Below the pieces are notes generated by a model. The model was given only the letters and a program-made list of their open reading frames with translations. It was not told the origin of the DNA and searched no databases. A program made the translations under genes and the position numbers. DNA of 64,000 nucleotides from Pseudoscleropodium purum (lineage: Eukaryota > Streptophyta > Bryopsida > Hypnales > Brachytheciaceae). Shown here piece by piece: positions 35,201 to 48,700 of this stretch (the stretch's first letter is position 1; every line of letters starts with the position of its first letter). The DNA lies in the NCBI GenBank assembly GCA_963969395.1, contig OZ017798.1:3844001-3908000 (forward strand), in the 5' to 3' direction.

Positions 35201-38200
35201 TAAAGTTTTAGAAACATGTGTTCATGAATAGGTATTGTTCATTTTAGGCAAGAATCTATTAAAAGGTCCAATTTGTAAACATGGTCACCTTTAGGCACAG
35301 ATACCTTACCTGCGAGGTTGTGGCAACGATGAGGTGCTGAAAACCAAGACTCATCTTGATGACTCGATCTCGGAAATCCAATTCTTCTGTTGTTTCACTT
35401 AGTATATTCTACAAAATTCAATTCAAGATTTTATTCATATTACCTGGTGTCACCATGAAAATGAACTTCACTTAATTATATTGTCAAGAGTGCTTTAATC
35501 TATATATTAAGACTATAAAAAAAAAGGTGTTTTAAGTGAGTTCTTAAGTATAGTTTTAAACATAAGATTTTAAGTAATGACCTTTAAGGAGATTTTCAAT
35601 AAAAATTTAATAGAAATACATGTGTTTTTAGTAAAATTTTGCTGAAAATCTCTTTAATGGTCATTACTTATAATCTTTTGTCTAAGATTATACTTAAAAA
35701 CTCACTTAAAACACCCCTTTTTCTTGTAGTGATAAATAGTTGTTCTCAAAAATTTGTTCTCTGAAAATAGATCTTTTGTTAGACACAAGAAATTGTCGAG
35801 CACAATCAATGACATGAATGATATTGGATCACATACATTTTGGTTAGCCAAAGATCTAAAGTTTCTAATGTGAGAATCAACATTTTTTTTATAAAAAATA
35901 TTACTTAGATTATATTTCTATCCCTTGTCTAAATAATAAGGCCTTCCAAAGCTAAACAATTATAGACCTCAATGAGTATGCGATTGTAGTATTCTAAAGT
36001 CGCTGTTATCTTATTCCACTTGATTTTCCTGCAATATCCCAAATGAGAATTTCCAATTGAACTTCAAGTGAAGGACAAATACACTCTTTGATTTGAATCA
36101 AGATTATTTGAGCTTCATATTCACTATTAAAATTGATATTCCAAAAATTACTTAGGTAAGTGCACCCATATGTCACATATTGCAATTGAGCATAGTCAAT
36201 ATTGCCAAATGTAAATTGATTTAATTGGATTTTATTGTTAGGTGAAAGAGGATTCCAATATAATTTAGCAAGCACTATTTAGACACTATATGAATAAGTT
36301 GTGAATTTTTAAAGAATTATCTCTAGGTAGTTCAAAAATAGACAATAGACTCTCATTGGCTCTCATGCTTTGATTGTGTACATTATATGTAATCAACATA
36401 AAGGTTTTTAAATCAATTTTTGGTTCAAATGTAGGTGTCAAAGTTTAGACAATGACAATCATGAATGCACATATTGCTACTAGTATACACTATATGTAGT
36501 AACTCAAAGCATTTTACAAGGCACAAGTATTTATGGTGGTTGTAAGAAATATTCGTCTTTTTTTTTGTCAAAGGTCTCTAGGAGGGATGGATTTTTTCTA
36601 TTACTTAAGCATTATACCTCCAAATGAGTTGAGGTTCATAACTAAGATAACTAGGATTATATTGCATTTTACATTATTTATTCAATTATCCAAAAATAAA
36701 TCACTGGAAATAATCTTAAGAAATTTTGCAATTTTGAATTTTGGATGAGCTCAAGGAGACCTTTTCCCTTAAAATGTAGTAATTTGATTGAGAACTTTTT
36801 TAAATTAGAACAAATTTATTTTTTATTTTATTTATTTTATAGATCTCCTAGTGTCAATGTATTTGATGCAAAATCAATAGCTATTTCTTACAACAATCTA
36901 CATAGAGAATTTTCTACACAATGACTACAACATTAAATAGAATAATATATTGCAATTTTATTATGAAGAATAAAAATCATTTGGGTATAAAATTTGGACC
37001 CTAGCATTCTAAGGGGATAATGACTTAGAGCATAGTCAAAGGTCTTATTGTATTCAAAATCTCATAATAAAATCTATCATTGTAAGACATTTTATTCTAA
37101 GATGTTGAACACAATGGACAATGGAACTATTAAACATATTTCATGTCATTATTTCTTTAGAAGTGGATCTATTTTATCATACTCTTAAAGCAAAGGTATG
37201 ATCATACTTGTCTATGAGTTGTCCAAAAAATACTATGCCATTTTTCCCTGCACCGGCAAGTTGTGTTCCATCAAGGCTCCATGCAACACTAAGAATGATA
37301 CTTATGTCGAGTTTCTCTTTTGTATATGGCCACTACAAATACCAAACAAGGCCCTACATAGAATAATCAAAGAACTCTAAGGATCTAAAGACAAACCAAC
37401 ATTACAAATTAGGGCATAGTCTTACATGCCTATTGCTAATGAATGTATATCAACAAAACAAAGTTAGATTAGAAAACCAATGGATTTTAATTAGAAAAAA
37501 TAACTATTGTAAACACGTCTAATTCAAGTATATTTTTTATAATTGATGCTAGCATGAAAATTTGTGTCAAACATACAATGCCTCAATGATGATTAAAGTA
37601 ATTATTACAAATAGAACTAGAATGTTGATAAAATAGATATTTATGCCCATTATAGATTGAAATGAGGGCAATTTCATTGTGGCAAAATTATAATGTATGT
37701 GTATGTTTTAGAACTTTAAATATATACCACCAATATAAATTTTGTCCACAATAGGACCATTCACTTTATCTAGGGTAATCAATTTAGTACCCCTGTTTTA
37801 TCACACAATGTGATTGAGTTGAAGGAACCAACTGCAAAGACTTCGCCTGATGGGCACCATGCTAATGATGTAATATGAAAATGTGCTTGAGGACTTTGAA
37901 AGAGCAACCTACCATAGCAATCCCATACCTAACACCTTTGGTTATCTTTTAAAAACATGTAAGTGTTTAACTTTCAAAAAGTAATGGATAAGAATTTCAA
38001 AATTGTTTCTATCATTTTGAATTCACATAGATGAAACTAAACATACAATATTCTAAAATTGAAATCCAACATCAAGTAAACATACAATTTATTTCAAAAT
38101 ATATTATTACTGAAATGACTCAATAAAGCACACCTTGTAGCGGTAGTCTTCTCCACTAGAGATGATGTAATTGTTGATAGGATTCCAATCCACTTTCAAT

Positions 38201-40068
38201 ACAAGTCCTTCATGCCCCTCCCACTGCACTTGCTTAGACAATGACTGCAAGGCCAACAATGTCCTATAATTGATTATTTGATTCATTTGAAGTAGTGTCA
38301 TTTGACTATCATCATGATTGCTAATAATTAGCTCAATGTTCTTGTATAATCTTTAGTGTATTTTCAATTTGAACACAATATTTTTTTAAATTATTCATAC
38401 ATTGACTTGAAATTCTAAAAATTTGAAATATGGTAAAAAAAATTTAATATTCTAAGACAAGGTATATTGCAAACATATGGTCAAGTCCAACCATATGCCC
38501 TATGAATAATAATACATTAGGAAGTAGGAATCCAATGAGAATAGACACTCATAAACCTGTATTGGTTTGATGAATAAGTTGCGTCCACTTATAAAAACCA
38601 ATTGCTTAGAGTCTGATCCCCATGCAACTCCGTATATTGCATGCTCTACAATTCAATCAATATCATTGAAAAAAGTTGAATTAACTTCTATTGAATAATG
38701 TATGCATATTTGATAAGCAAATTCTTAGTAATCTTATGTATAGATTCTTTTTTTGTTCAAGAATTTTTTATATTCTCTTTCCAATGTACCATTTTGTGCC
38801 AAAGTAGATCGATGTATTCCGCTTCTTGACCAAATTTTCACTACACCATCTTCACCTCCAGTTGCAAGTGCCGTTCCTAATATTATCACAATTCTACTAT
38901 ATTATAAAGGACTGCAATATCAAGATTTGAGAATCTTGTTCAAAAACTTATGATCTCTCTAACATAATGCACTTTTCAAACATATTACTTATCAAAATTG
39001 TTGGGACTTTGGAGCTATTATTGCAATGCAAAAACACTTCAATAATCAAATCAAAGTTTAAATACAAACCTATGATTGACCTCTTCCAATATACTCATAA
39101 CCTCAAATAAGCTGCAAGTATGTTACTTAAGGTTATAGGAGATGTTTAGACCTTCAAAGTTGAATCGGATAGAGATGACTGCACCCTTATGAGCTTCAAC
39201 TCGCTTTTCTTCACGACCACTTTTATTCATAATGTAAAATGCTCCTAATAGACCATATCATCCAAGACAATACCTCAAGTGTTTGATTTTCAAGTTGACC
39301 AAAATCAAAATAAATAGCAATTTAATCAAAAAGTTGCTTATAATCTAGACCATGTAGATTATATTACATTTGTTTTGTTTTTTAATATTAATAGTATATT
39401 TTAAAAGTTAGTTTAGATTTAATTCATATAATTATAATATTGAATGACTACTATACATGACAAAAAGTATTTATCTGTATTGTTACAAAAAAATTATGTC
39501 CTACCGTTAGAGCAAGCAGTAACAAAGATATCAGTTCCCACTCCACTCCGTTGTCTTTGTGATAACGATGGATACCAATGAATGTCAGTGAAACAATCTC
39601 CCAATGTGCACACCTAAAATATATGATATCAAAAGTACTAGTGAACAAATGTAGTGAAAAATGAAAGAAAAATCACCCTACATTACAAATATAATCTACA
39701 ACAAAATTTTCAGTGATGATGATTGCATCATTTTTAGCAATATGTAAAATTATTTGAGCATTTTGAAGTAGGCTTTAATAGAAGTTGTAGGTCAAGTTAT
39801 AGGGAATGTCAACAACATTAATTTTGTCCATCAATTATAGACAACAACCAAATCCATTCATCTAAATTAGAGTTTGGATTGATTGTCTATAACTCATACA
39901 ACTTATATGTACAACTTATACCTTGTTGAGAGCTTCACCACTACGACTCCATCGCCAAATGGTGCAATCATAACTACAAGTGTAGAGTTCATTGCCAAGA
40001 TTCCATCCCACTGCAGGTATCAAGTCTTCGTCTGATTCTTGAGAGTTAAGGTTCAACTTCGAAACCAT
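32220..40068 (-). CDS. IFT80: intraflagellar transport protein 80, 19 exons
   Basis: IFT-B subunit that carries axonemal cargo; in a land plant its role would be in sperm flagella. Exons (minus): 39922-40068, 39505-39613, 39152-39244, 38790-38876, 38557-38645, 38134-38244, 37791-37928, 37208-37332, 35968-36028, 35310-35408, 34752-34920, 34460-34543, 34165-34325, 33720-33886, 33460-33631, 33197-33286, 32836-33008, 32551-32677, 32220-32411. All use GT-AG, phases agree and the total is 797 aa (animal IFT80 is about 777). WD-repeat landmarks: [70 protein letters not shown], then [17 protein letters not shown] of the second propeller; the C-terminal helical part has [18 protein letters not shown] and [12 protein letters not shown]. 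Start is the first ATG giving MVSKLNLN. The last 30 residues after KEREHWHSG are doubtful. Confidence 0.92.
35511..35731. mobile_element. CACTA-like foldback MITE in an IFT80 intron (221 bp)
   Basis: The right end, on the other strand, reads CACTACAAGAAAAAGGGGTG, a plant CACTA terminus; the left end is GACTATAAAAAAAAAGGTG. Arms of about 95 bp share GTGTTTTAAGTGAGTT, TTAAGTATA, TAAGTAATGACC and GAGATTTTCA in inverted order. It lies within the intron between the exons ending at 35968 and starting at 35408. No clean 3-bp target duplication is visible. Confidence 0.65.
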
Positions 40069-43000
40069 GCATTTCCTATCAATTTTTTTTTAAAACATAC
40101 TATATAGCAAAATCCAACATCTCTCAATGTTCACCAAAGTCAATTCCAAAATGCAAAATATTTTGCCATGGTTAGTGTTAGAAATTCAACCAAAAAGATC
40201 ATTTCAAATTTCAAATACCAAAAAATAATCATCAAATTGTCAAACCTTCTTTAAATAGTCACATGCACTTCAAATAAAAAAGAACTATTTCTATTTTATA
40301 ATATATTTTAATATTATAAAGGATAATCTTCCAAAATATAAATTGTGGTATAATTATTTTTCTTAAAGAAAGTTTAAGCAAGCAAAATCAATTATAAATA
40401 TGAGAATATTTCTTTCACAATAATATCATTTTGTTGAATCCTAAGAATGAAAATCAATAACAAAGAGGCCCAAAAAATATTGGTAAATGAAGACAAATCT
40501 TCCAATATATTAAAAAATTCAAAACCTCCAATGTTCATTTGCCATATTACATTGCCTTCAATACTTTAGTTGCCAAAGAACGATTGTCAATCCTCCTTCT
40601 CAATAGTCACAAATTTTGGAAAAAAAACATTATATATTTTGGAAAAAAAAAATTAAAAACCTTTTGAAGAGAAATGCTTATTTTTTACTAAAATGTATAA
40701 ATTGCAAACCAATTTCAATGAGTATGAAAATATTACAAATAAAAGACAAATCTTGTAGAAAAAAAAGGATACGTGGAGAATGAGGCGGCAAGTGAAGAGC
40801 TAGCCTCATCTTTACAACGTGAGTGATAGGAAACCTAGTATGGTCTACTAATCTTAATAAAAATACATTGCAAGGAGTTTTATATTGGTTGAGGAAAAAA
40901 ATTGTCACAAATTGCCAAACATCAAAGTGTCCATCAAAAACTAATGCACTTCAAAAACATATCAATCAAGAAAACTATGTATCTTTAGACCTTAGCTTGA
41001 CATATTGAGAAATCAAGCACATGCTTATGCAAAATCATTAGAATGATTGAGAAGATAATAGAAAAATCAAGTAGCTAGAAGAGGGAAGAACTTTGAAGAG
41101 CCAATGTCCTTGGAATCAGGCATATTATTCTTTAAATGTCACTTTGCTACCTCTTGGATAGCGTGATGGAAACTATCCAAAGCAATATGAAACGTGGGGC
41201 AATGAACTTCTGACCACATGAACCAATAAGTGGATTTTTTTTTAAGTGCATTTAACAACTTGTTTATCTTCTTGAGGATATATCACTAATAATGTTGAGT
41301 GTATATTATTTTTTATTCTCAGTGTAAGAGTTTAAATGTTACAACTTATACTTAATATATACAATTTTGATTTAGATTGCCTAATTAAGATGGTATTATT
41401 TTAATTAGGATGGTATTATATTAATTAGCCTAATTAGGATGGTATTATTAAAAAAATATTGCATGGTATTTATTTGTCACTTTTTCATAATATTATAAAA
41501 ATACTTCTAACTAGTCACATTTTTTTTTTATAGAAAATGAGAAGACATTAGGTCCAAAAAAATTCAATTTTTTTTAATACTAGTCTATTTTCATTCATAT
41601 GAATCTCGTAAAATTTACCTAATTCCAAGCTTAATATGATTTTTGTTATGAATGAAATGACAATTGATATGATTGGAATAAGTGGTACCTCTCATATTAA
41701 TAGTGACATTTCTAAGAGTACTCTTTTGTGTATTATTCAAAAAGTACTTGTCTTGTTTTGTTTAGGTTTTTGTTTGTTTTGTTTAGTCATTGTATTTTCT
41801 TATTTTACAATCTAAGGTGTTCTTCATGCAATTGATTAAAAATCATTCAAAGAAACACTGTGCACTTTGAATGTTTTACACTTATATTTTAGATTAAGGG
41901 GTGGTTGTTGATGTTCATAATACCATCTAAAAACAAAAAGCCTTTAGAGAGGGCTTGAAAAGGGTATACACACATATATACATATGTATCCATGTACAGT
42001 CATATATATGGTTTTATAAGTTTTAAATATAAATAAATAAATAAAAATAAAAGTTTTTAATATTTCAAGTCATCAAAAATAAAAATGATTAAAAAAATCT
42101 CCCAAATTGGGATTATAAACAAATCGTGTGATCATAGATATTGCAAAATAAATCACTTTTCTAAATCTTAACCATTTAACATTGCATTACTATAGGAAAA
42201 TGAAAATTTCTCACATCTTAGTTGTATTATAAATCGATTTGCATTGAAGTACTGATGCATGTATATGTATACCATTAAGATCTAAGTTGATGTATAAAAA
42301 ATGTAGAATTTTAGAATTATGGTATTTAAAAATGAATGGTCTATATGCTCTTTGTCTAGCCTTCCTTGTCAACCATTGTGTCAAGCATGTATTTTTCTTC
42401 ATTTTGATTTGTCATTGCTCTATAGATTTCCATGATCAAGAGGTTTATAGCATTAGTAAGGATTTGAGGGCCTCAAAAGCCTTTGGTTCCCATAAGTTCA
42501 TATGGCTTGTTGAGTTGATTAAAATGGAAAGACTGGACTACATTATTTAGTTGCATTAACATTGAAACTTTGGTTGCAATTTGCAAGAGTAATTTTGCAT
42601 AAGATCAAATATATAATATACTATTGAAAAGTTCTTGAAAATGCCTTTCCAATGGTGTGAAATATAGCCTCTATTTCATAACTTCTAAAATGTGCAAAGC
42701 CTCCAAATTCTATTGTTTTGAATTTGGGAATGTCAAAAGCTCAAGAAAAAGAGGATAATGAAGAAAACTTGCACATAACTTAGGGGATTAAGGAATAAGA
42801 TAGGCAAATGTTTTCAAAGACCTAAACTCTTTTTAATTGTTTTTCTTTATTTTTTTAATCTTTTAGTGACCAAGAAATGCATGCTCTTCAAAAATGATCC
42901 AAACATTGGAAATTTTTAAGAAAAAAATTTCCATATAAATACTATTGATGGTTTCAAACTTCTAATTCACTTGTTTAATGCAATCATAAAAGATATTTTT

Positions 43001-45734
43001 CTTCTATTTAGTACACTAACAATGGAAACCAATTAAATAAAAATTAGAATTTTAAAATATGTGAATTTGGTAAGTTTGTAAGTTTGTAAAGTTATGATTT
43101 GAAAAATTCTAAATTGAATTTCACCCTTGATGATTTAGAGTTTTTTGACCAAATATAAATTTTATATAAAATTTAAAGTTTTTCAAGTTTTCAATTAAAA
43201 AGAAGCAATTTTAAATATCAATAATAGAAATAATCTTAATGGGCAAATTTGGCAATTTTTTTCTAAAGTTGTTTCAAATCAATTATGAAGATTCGAGTCA
43301 AAGCTTTATCAACAATATCCAAATTCTATTTTTAACATTTAAAAACATCTATAATTATACAAAGTTGGTACTTCAATTGTTTTATGATTATCCAAATGAT
43401 TTAATGATGAAAACATTTGCAACTAGTAAATTCTTCAAAACTAAAAATCACTTGGCACTTTGTACAATTCTCCTTACAATATCTTTTGACTATAGCAATC
43501 TTTGTTTTATAAATAAATAAAAATATAGTCTAATCTAAATTAAATTGAAAAAATTAAATTTTGAAAAAAATATTTTCCTACCAAAAAATACAACACAACA
43601 TAGGACAACAAATTGGAATGTGATTGGATTTCTATGGGTTAGAATTTACAATTTATAATTATTAAAGAAATTGAATTAAATTTTTTTTTAATTATTGAGA
43701 TTGATAAAAATTAATTAATTTCTAATTTTTAATGCATTATTTTTGTATTTATTGTTTATTTGTCTAGTCTACGCAAGTGGCATATGGTGGCAACCTAGGA
43801 ATAAAATTGACACAAATTTGAAGTTCTTTTTGCAAATTTTAACCTATAATCTTATAACAAATTTACATATCTATTCCTACACCAATTTTCAAAGCCCACT
43901 TCTTCAATGTCCTCAAGATCATAATGTTCAATGAAAATAGTGCAACAAGCATTTTTTATTACTTCCTTATAAAAAGGTGTAACTTTGAAACTTTTTGATG
44001 TTATGTCAAAATACAAAATTGAGAATCTACAAAGAAAATCAACTATGATAAACTTGATGTTCATCCTTTAAATAATTATTACATGGCTAAATCTGCGAGA
44101 CAATAGAAAAAATTAAATTGCTAACAAATCTAGTATAGTTTGAAAGATGCCAACTTGAAATGTTGTAGTAAATCATAAAAAAAAAACATATAGCTTTTAG
44201 TCTTCAAAAATTTTAAATAGTGAGTTGAAAAATGAAGCATAGGATTTTTTTTTCTGATCAACTTGATGATTGTCTACAAAACAAAACTCCTCATAATTTT
44301 TACATCACTAATCAAAATAGAATATTGTAATATATACATGGATTTTCAATATATCTTCTTTCTAGTAAATCATTTTGAAAAAATATAATAATATTTTTAG
44401 GTATATAAAAGTTAGAATTCTTTTTTAAATGATATAAAAATCTCATTCTCACTATATTCTTTTGCAAATAGGTTCATTGGAAAGCTAACTAAAAACATTT
44501 CTTCATTCTATATGAAAGTCTTAGCAAAAAATTATTGAAATTGCATTTATAGAAGCTTACTTAAAATTAGAAAATTCCATTTTGTTTCATGAAATTCTTA
44601 AGGAAATAACCTCAAATTTCCATTTGATTTGCATATATTAAAAAATATATATAGCTGTTTCAACATTAGAGTTCCTATGTTTTTCATGCAAATGTCAATA
44701 AAATTCTATAAAAATTTGATGTTTTTTGAAATTTAAAAATCTTGAAAAAATTGTTAATCCTAAAATGCCTAAGGAGCTAGAATTTAGCTATTGGATGACA
44801 TTGAAAGCTTGATGTAAGATAGAAACACATTGTAAGCTTAATACTACATTTTTTTAGTTTTTAGGGCTACATGTGGTCTACTTAGTTCTCATGTTATATA
44901 CTAAAAGAAAGTGTGTCCTACATATTTTTGTATGAATTTGAACTTGTGTGCTACGGATCACGTTGTAGTGGGTTTTGGCTACTTTTAACTCTCTGCTCAT
45001 AATCTGAATTTAAAATAAGAAAACTAAATGAGGTTTATGAAGTTTGTTTTTTACCTTGAAATGAAAAAATTCGATTCTTACATTAAATATTTAATTTCAA
45101 TTAATTTTTTTGGAACAAAAACCATTTTCTAATGTTTTTTTAAATTTTAGACAAATATAAAAAATTACTTAAAATTACAACTTTCTACATTATATTATAT
45201 ATATATATATATATGATGAAATTTTCATATATTTTGAGAAGATTTTATATATTTGTATTGAAATGAAGAGGATTCAAACTATAGATTGGCTTTGATGAAC
45301 ATTGTGATCAAAATTGTGAAGAAATTTTAAAAACAATATTTAAATCATTAAGAGTAGTAGAATCTTGTCTGTTTATAGTTTCTATTTTTTTTTAAACGCT
45401 TTTTTAGTTTTAAGATGTTTAAAAATTTGATAATAATTCTTGATGTAAAAATTCATTTAATCAATATTTGATATTATCAAATAACTCTATATTAATTTAT
45501 CAACAAGACTTATTGCAATGTGTTGTTTGATGTAGGAATATTTGAATTTTTGGTTGAAATTTAGCATCACCATGTCACACCGGTACATTTTTATTTAATC
45601 TTTTAAATCATAAAATATTTGGTTGATGTATTGACAATTTGTTTTCTGAAATTAATTTTGTTGAATAATTGCAATTTTCTTACAATATTTATGTAAAAAA
45701 ACAATCATAGTTTTAATTATTATATTCAATAAAG
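40069..45734. other. intergenic region between divergent IFT80 and DRC11
   Basis: This 5.7-kb head-to-head spacer must hold both promoters. It is very AT-rich with no recognisable gene. A short tandem repeat lies at 41382-41452 and a (TA)n run at about 45190-45213. A sequence starting TTAATCCTAAAATGCCTAAG at about 44755 resembles the end of the short TTAA subfamily. I could not pick out an RFX-like (X-box) site by eye. Confidence 0.5.
41382..41452 (+). repeat. short tandem repeat, three units of about 20 bp
   Basis: TAATTA(A/G)GATGGTATTAT occurs three times (about 41382, 41402 and 41431), the last after a TAATTAGCC spacer. Confidence 0.7.
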
Positions 45735-48700
45735 ATGTCAAATAAAGAAATTATATGGATTCATATGTGCAGAACATTTGATTTAGAATGGTGTGAAGCT
45801 ATGATGGAGCTTGTTGAGCTCATGAAAATAGAGTTTCCACAAAATGTTGAACAATGGCCTACAGTGAGTTAAAAAGTTGAAGTTCTAATATAATTTCTAT
45901 TAGATATTTTTGAACAATTATTCCAATGTATTGATACAAAATTGTGTTTTTCTAGAAATTGGATCAATTCAAAAAAATCTATATTTTGTATCTTCAAGTA
46001 TACCGGAAATTAGAAGATGCACTGGACCAAGTAACTTACAAACTTACCATTTCTATCTTTAAAATTTCACAAATTTCTAGCTTAATAATCACTTGCATAA
46101 TTGTGAAAAGAATAAAATTGAATTTTCTAGTGTCAATTATTAATGGGACTTCAAAAAGCATGTTCTAGTCATTCATTGGTGCAAGGTCAAAATTTCATTT
46201 CATAACTTTCTTTTCTTTTTTCACAAAGATTGTGCATCCACAAAAGCGCCGATTTGCAAGGAAAGTTTTGGAAGCTTGTATTGGTCGAATTCTTGAATTA
46301 AAAGGGGTAAAAGCAAATGATTTAAAAAATCATAGTATACAAATTAATTCTTAAGTATTCTTATGTATTCTTGAAGTATAGGAAAATTTTACTGAAACTA
46401 TAGTTCAATATTAATATATTGTTATATAATACTTCATCTGAAAATTATATTAGGTTAATAGTATAGTTACTAGATTGTCATTGAAAATTCAAGACTTAGA
46501 AAGAACATTATACATTATGTTAATTAATTTCAAATAATATTTTTAAAGTTTAAAGTCAATCAATGATTCAATGTTGTGAATGGTCTTTTTAGTGGATGGT
46601 GGAATTAAATGAAAATGAAGAGTATTTCAATTATGATGATATACTGGCAAGTCACAACTTCACATTGTAAGCCATTGTATTTAACTTGATCTATTTTAAA
46701 TTTTAAATTATAAGAGATTCCAATGCATATTAGTGCTATAACATTTTGTATTCACATTCAAATATTCTAATCAATATTCCAAATTTAGGAATAAAATAAC
46801 AATAGATTTTTTACTAACATGATGGATTCAAACAACAAAATAAATACCTAAAGTTAAAATTTTCTTTTAAGGTTTTAACTAAAAAGTATTGCACATATAA
46901 ATAAGCAAATAAATTTATGGGGAAAGGTGAATATTAAACTAAAATCAAAAGATTTATTATTATTTGATAGATGGAAATGCATTTGCCACTTGATAAATTG
47001 GATATAATTCCTCCACACTTTCTTATAGATGATAATAAAGAATTATATAAAGATCGCAAAGAGTTTTTAGTAAGATACCTTACATTTCATTGTTGGATTA
47101 TAAAAAAATTATAAATTATAAATATATTTTATTTTATTTATTATATTTGTGTAATAATAATATGTTTAAGGATTTCTTGTGAAGTTTTGGATTATTTGAA
47201 TTATTTTATGAGTATGGACATTTCAAATCATAATTAAAACAATGTCATTTTGTTAAAATGCATTGTAATTAAATTTTTTTGGATGTTTGGATGCATAGAC
47301 AAAAGCTCATAATGAAGCTGAAGCTGATCGTGCCAAAATAAAAGCAGAAAAAGAAGTTGAAGCAAAGGCAGCAGCAGACTTTCAAGCTCGAAAACACAAA
47401 CGAGAAATTGTGGCACCTCCTCCTCCTTTGACTGAAGATGAATCCATTATTTTAATTCAAGTAATAAAAATGTTTTTTTTATTCATTTAAAATCTTATTT
47501 CCAGTCTTGTACAACTCCTTTGTTGCCCATAAATTTTAACACTTAAAGTTCCATGACTATATTTTTTTGAAAAACACTCTTCAAAATTGCCATTCCCAAT
47601 ACAATAGCAATAATGAAAGAAATATTTTTTTAAGCTTATAACCATAGAAGATTATACTAGGTCATTAGAGAATGTTTGGAAGATATCTCATAAACCTAAG
47701 TTTAAAAAAAAAGGTTGTAAAATATCAACATTTAAATAGAAAGCATTTTAATTTATAAGACTTTTGAACCTTCAGGATTTAGCAACTTCAAATTGGAATT
47801 AAAACATGCCAATCCTAATAGTGAGATTATTTGTGCAAGAAACAAAAACCTTTGTTTCTGAGATTGTGAAAATTTTGCTTAAAAATGAATTCTATAAAAC
47901 ATTATTTTTTCAAGAAGATGCTTTGATTGCTTGCAAAATAAGATTCTTTATAACTTTGACAATACTAATCCAAATGCAATGAATTAAAGATTTGTGTATA
48001 AGTGTAATTGAAAACAATAAAATTTTATTTATTTTTGAAATTTATATTCTTTTTTGCGTATATTTTTTTGTTTGGACTCCACAATGTTATTTTTGAATGG
48101 TATAATTTTCTACATGGGCACCTATTGAAATAAAAGCCACTTTTTTAAAAAGCTACTTGCTCTTCTATTGGCTTCAAAAAGAATTTCTAAAGTTGTACCA
48201 AAAACTACAATCATCTAAATTTTAATTTGCCCCTTAAGTATCTTTGGCATTTTAGGAGTTAATTGAAAAGATAGAAATGCTTATGATTATAAAAAAACCA
48301 TCTTCTTGTTTATATAGAACCAATAACAAATGAATTTCAGGCGGAAGAAAGGGGAAGACAAAGTCGTTTCAAAATTAAAGAACTTGCAAAACAAAAGTAA
48401 TTGTATAGTGCATTTTCTTCTTTTGTTTATATTGGAATTGACAAATTGAAAGCCTTTATGTATATTAGTAGTTTCTTTATCATTTGTTCATTTCAAATTT
48501 TTATCACACAAACATAATTTGTTTTTTTAATCATCAATCGATTTTCCTAAACAATGTAGTTTGTTAAATTTAATTAGGCAAATGCAAGAAGAAGAATTAG
48601 AAAAACAAAGAAGTGGTCAAAAACCTCATACAAAAGATACGGCAGTTTTTTTACTTCAAAAAGTGTATCCTTTGCTATTTGTATAGAGAGTAAATTTGGC

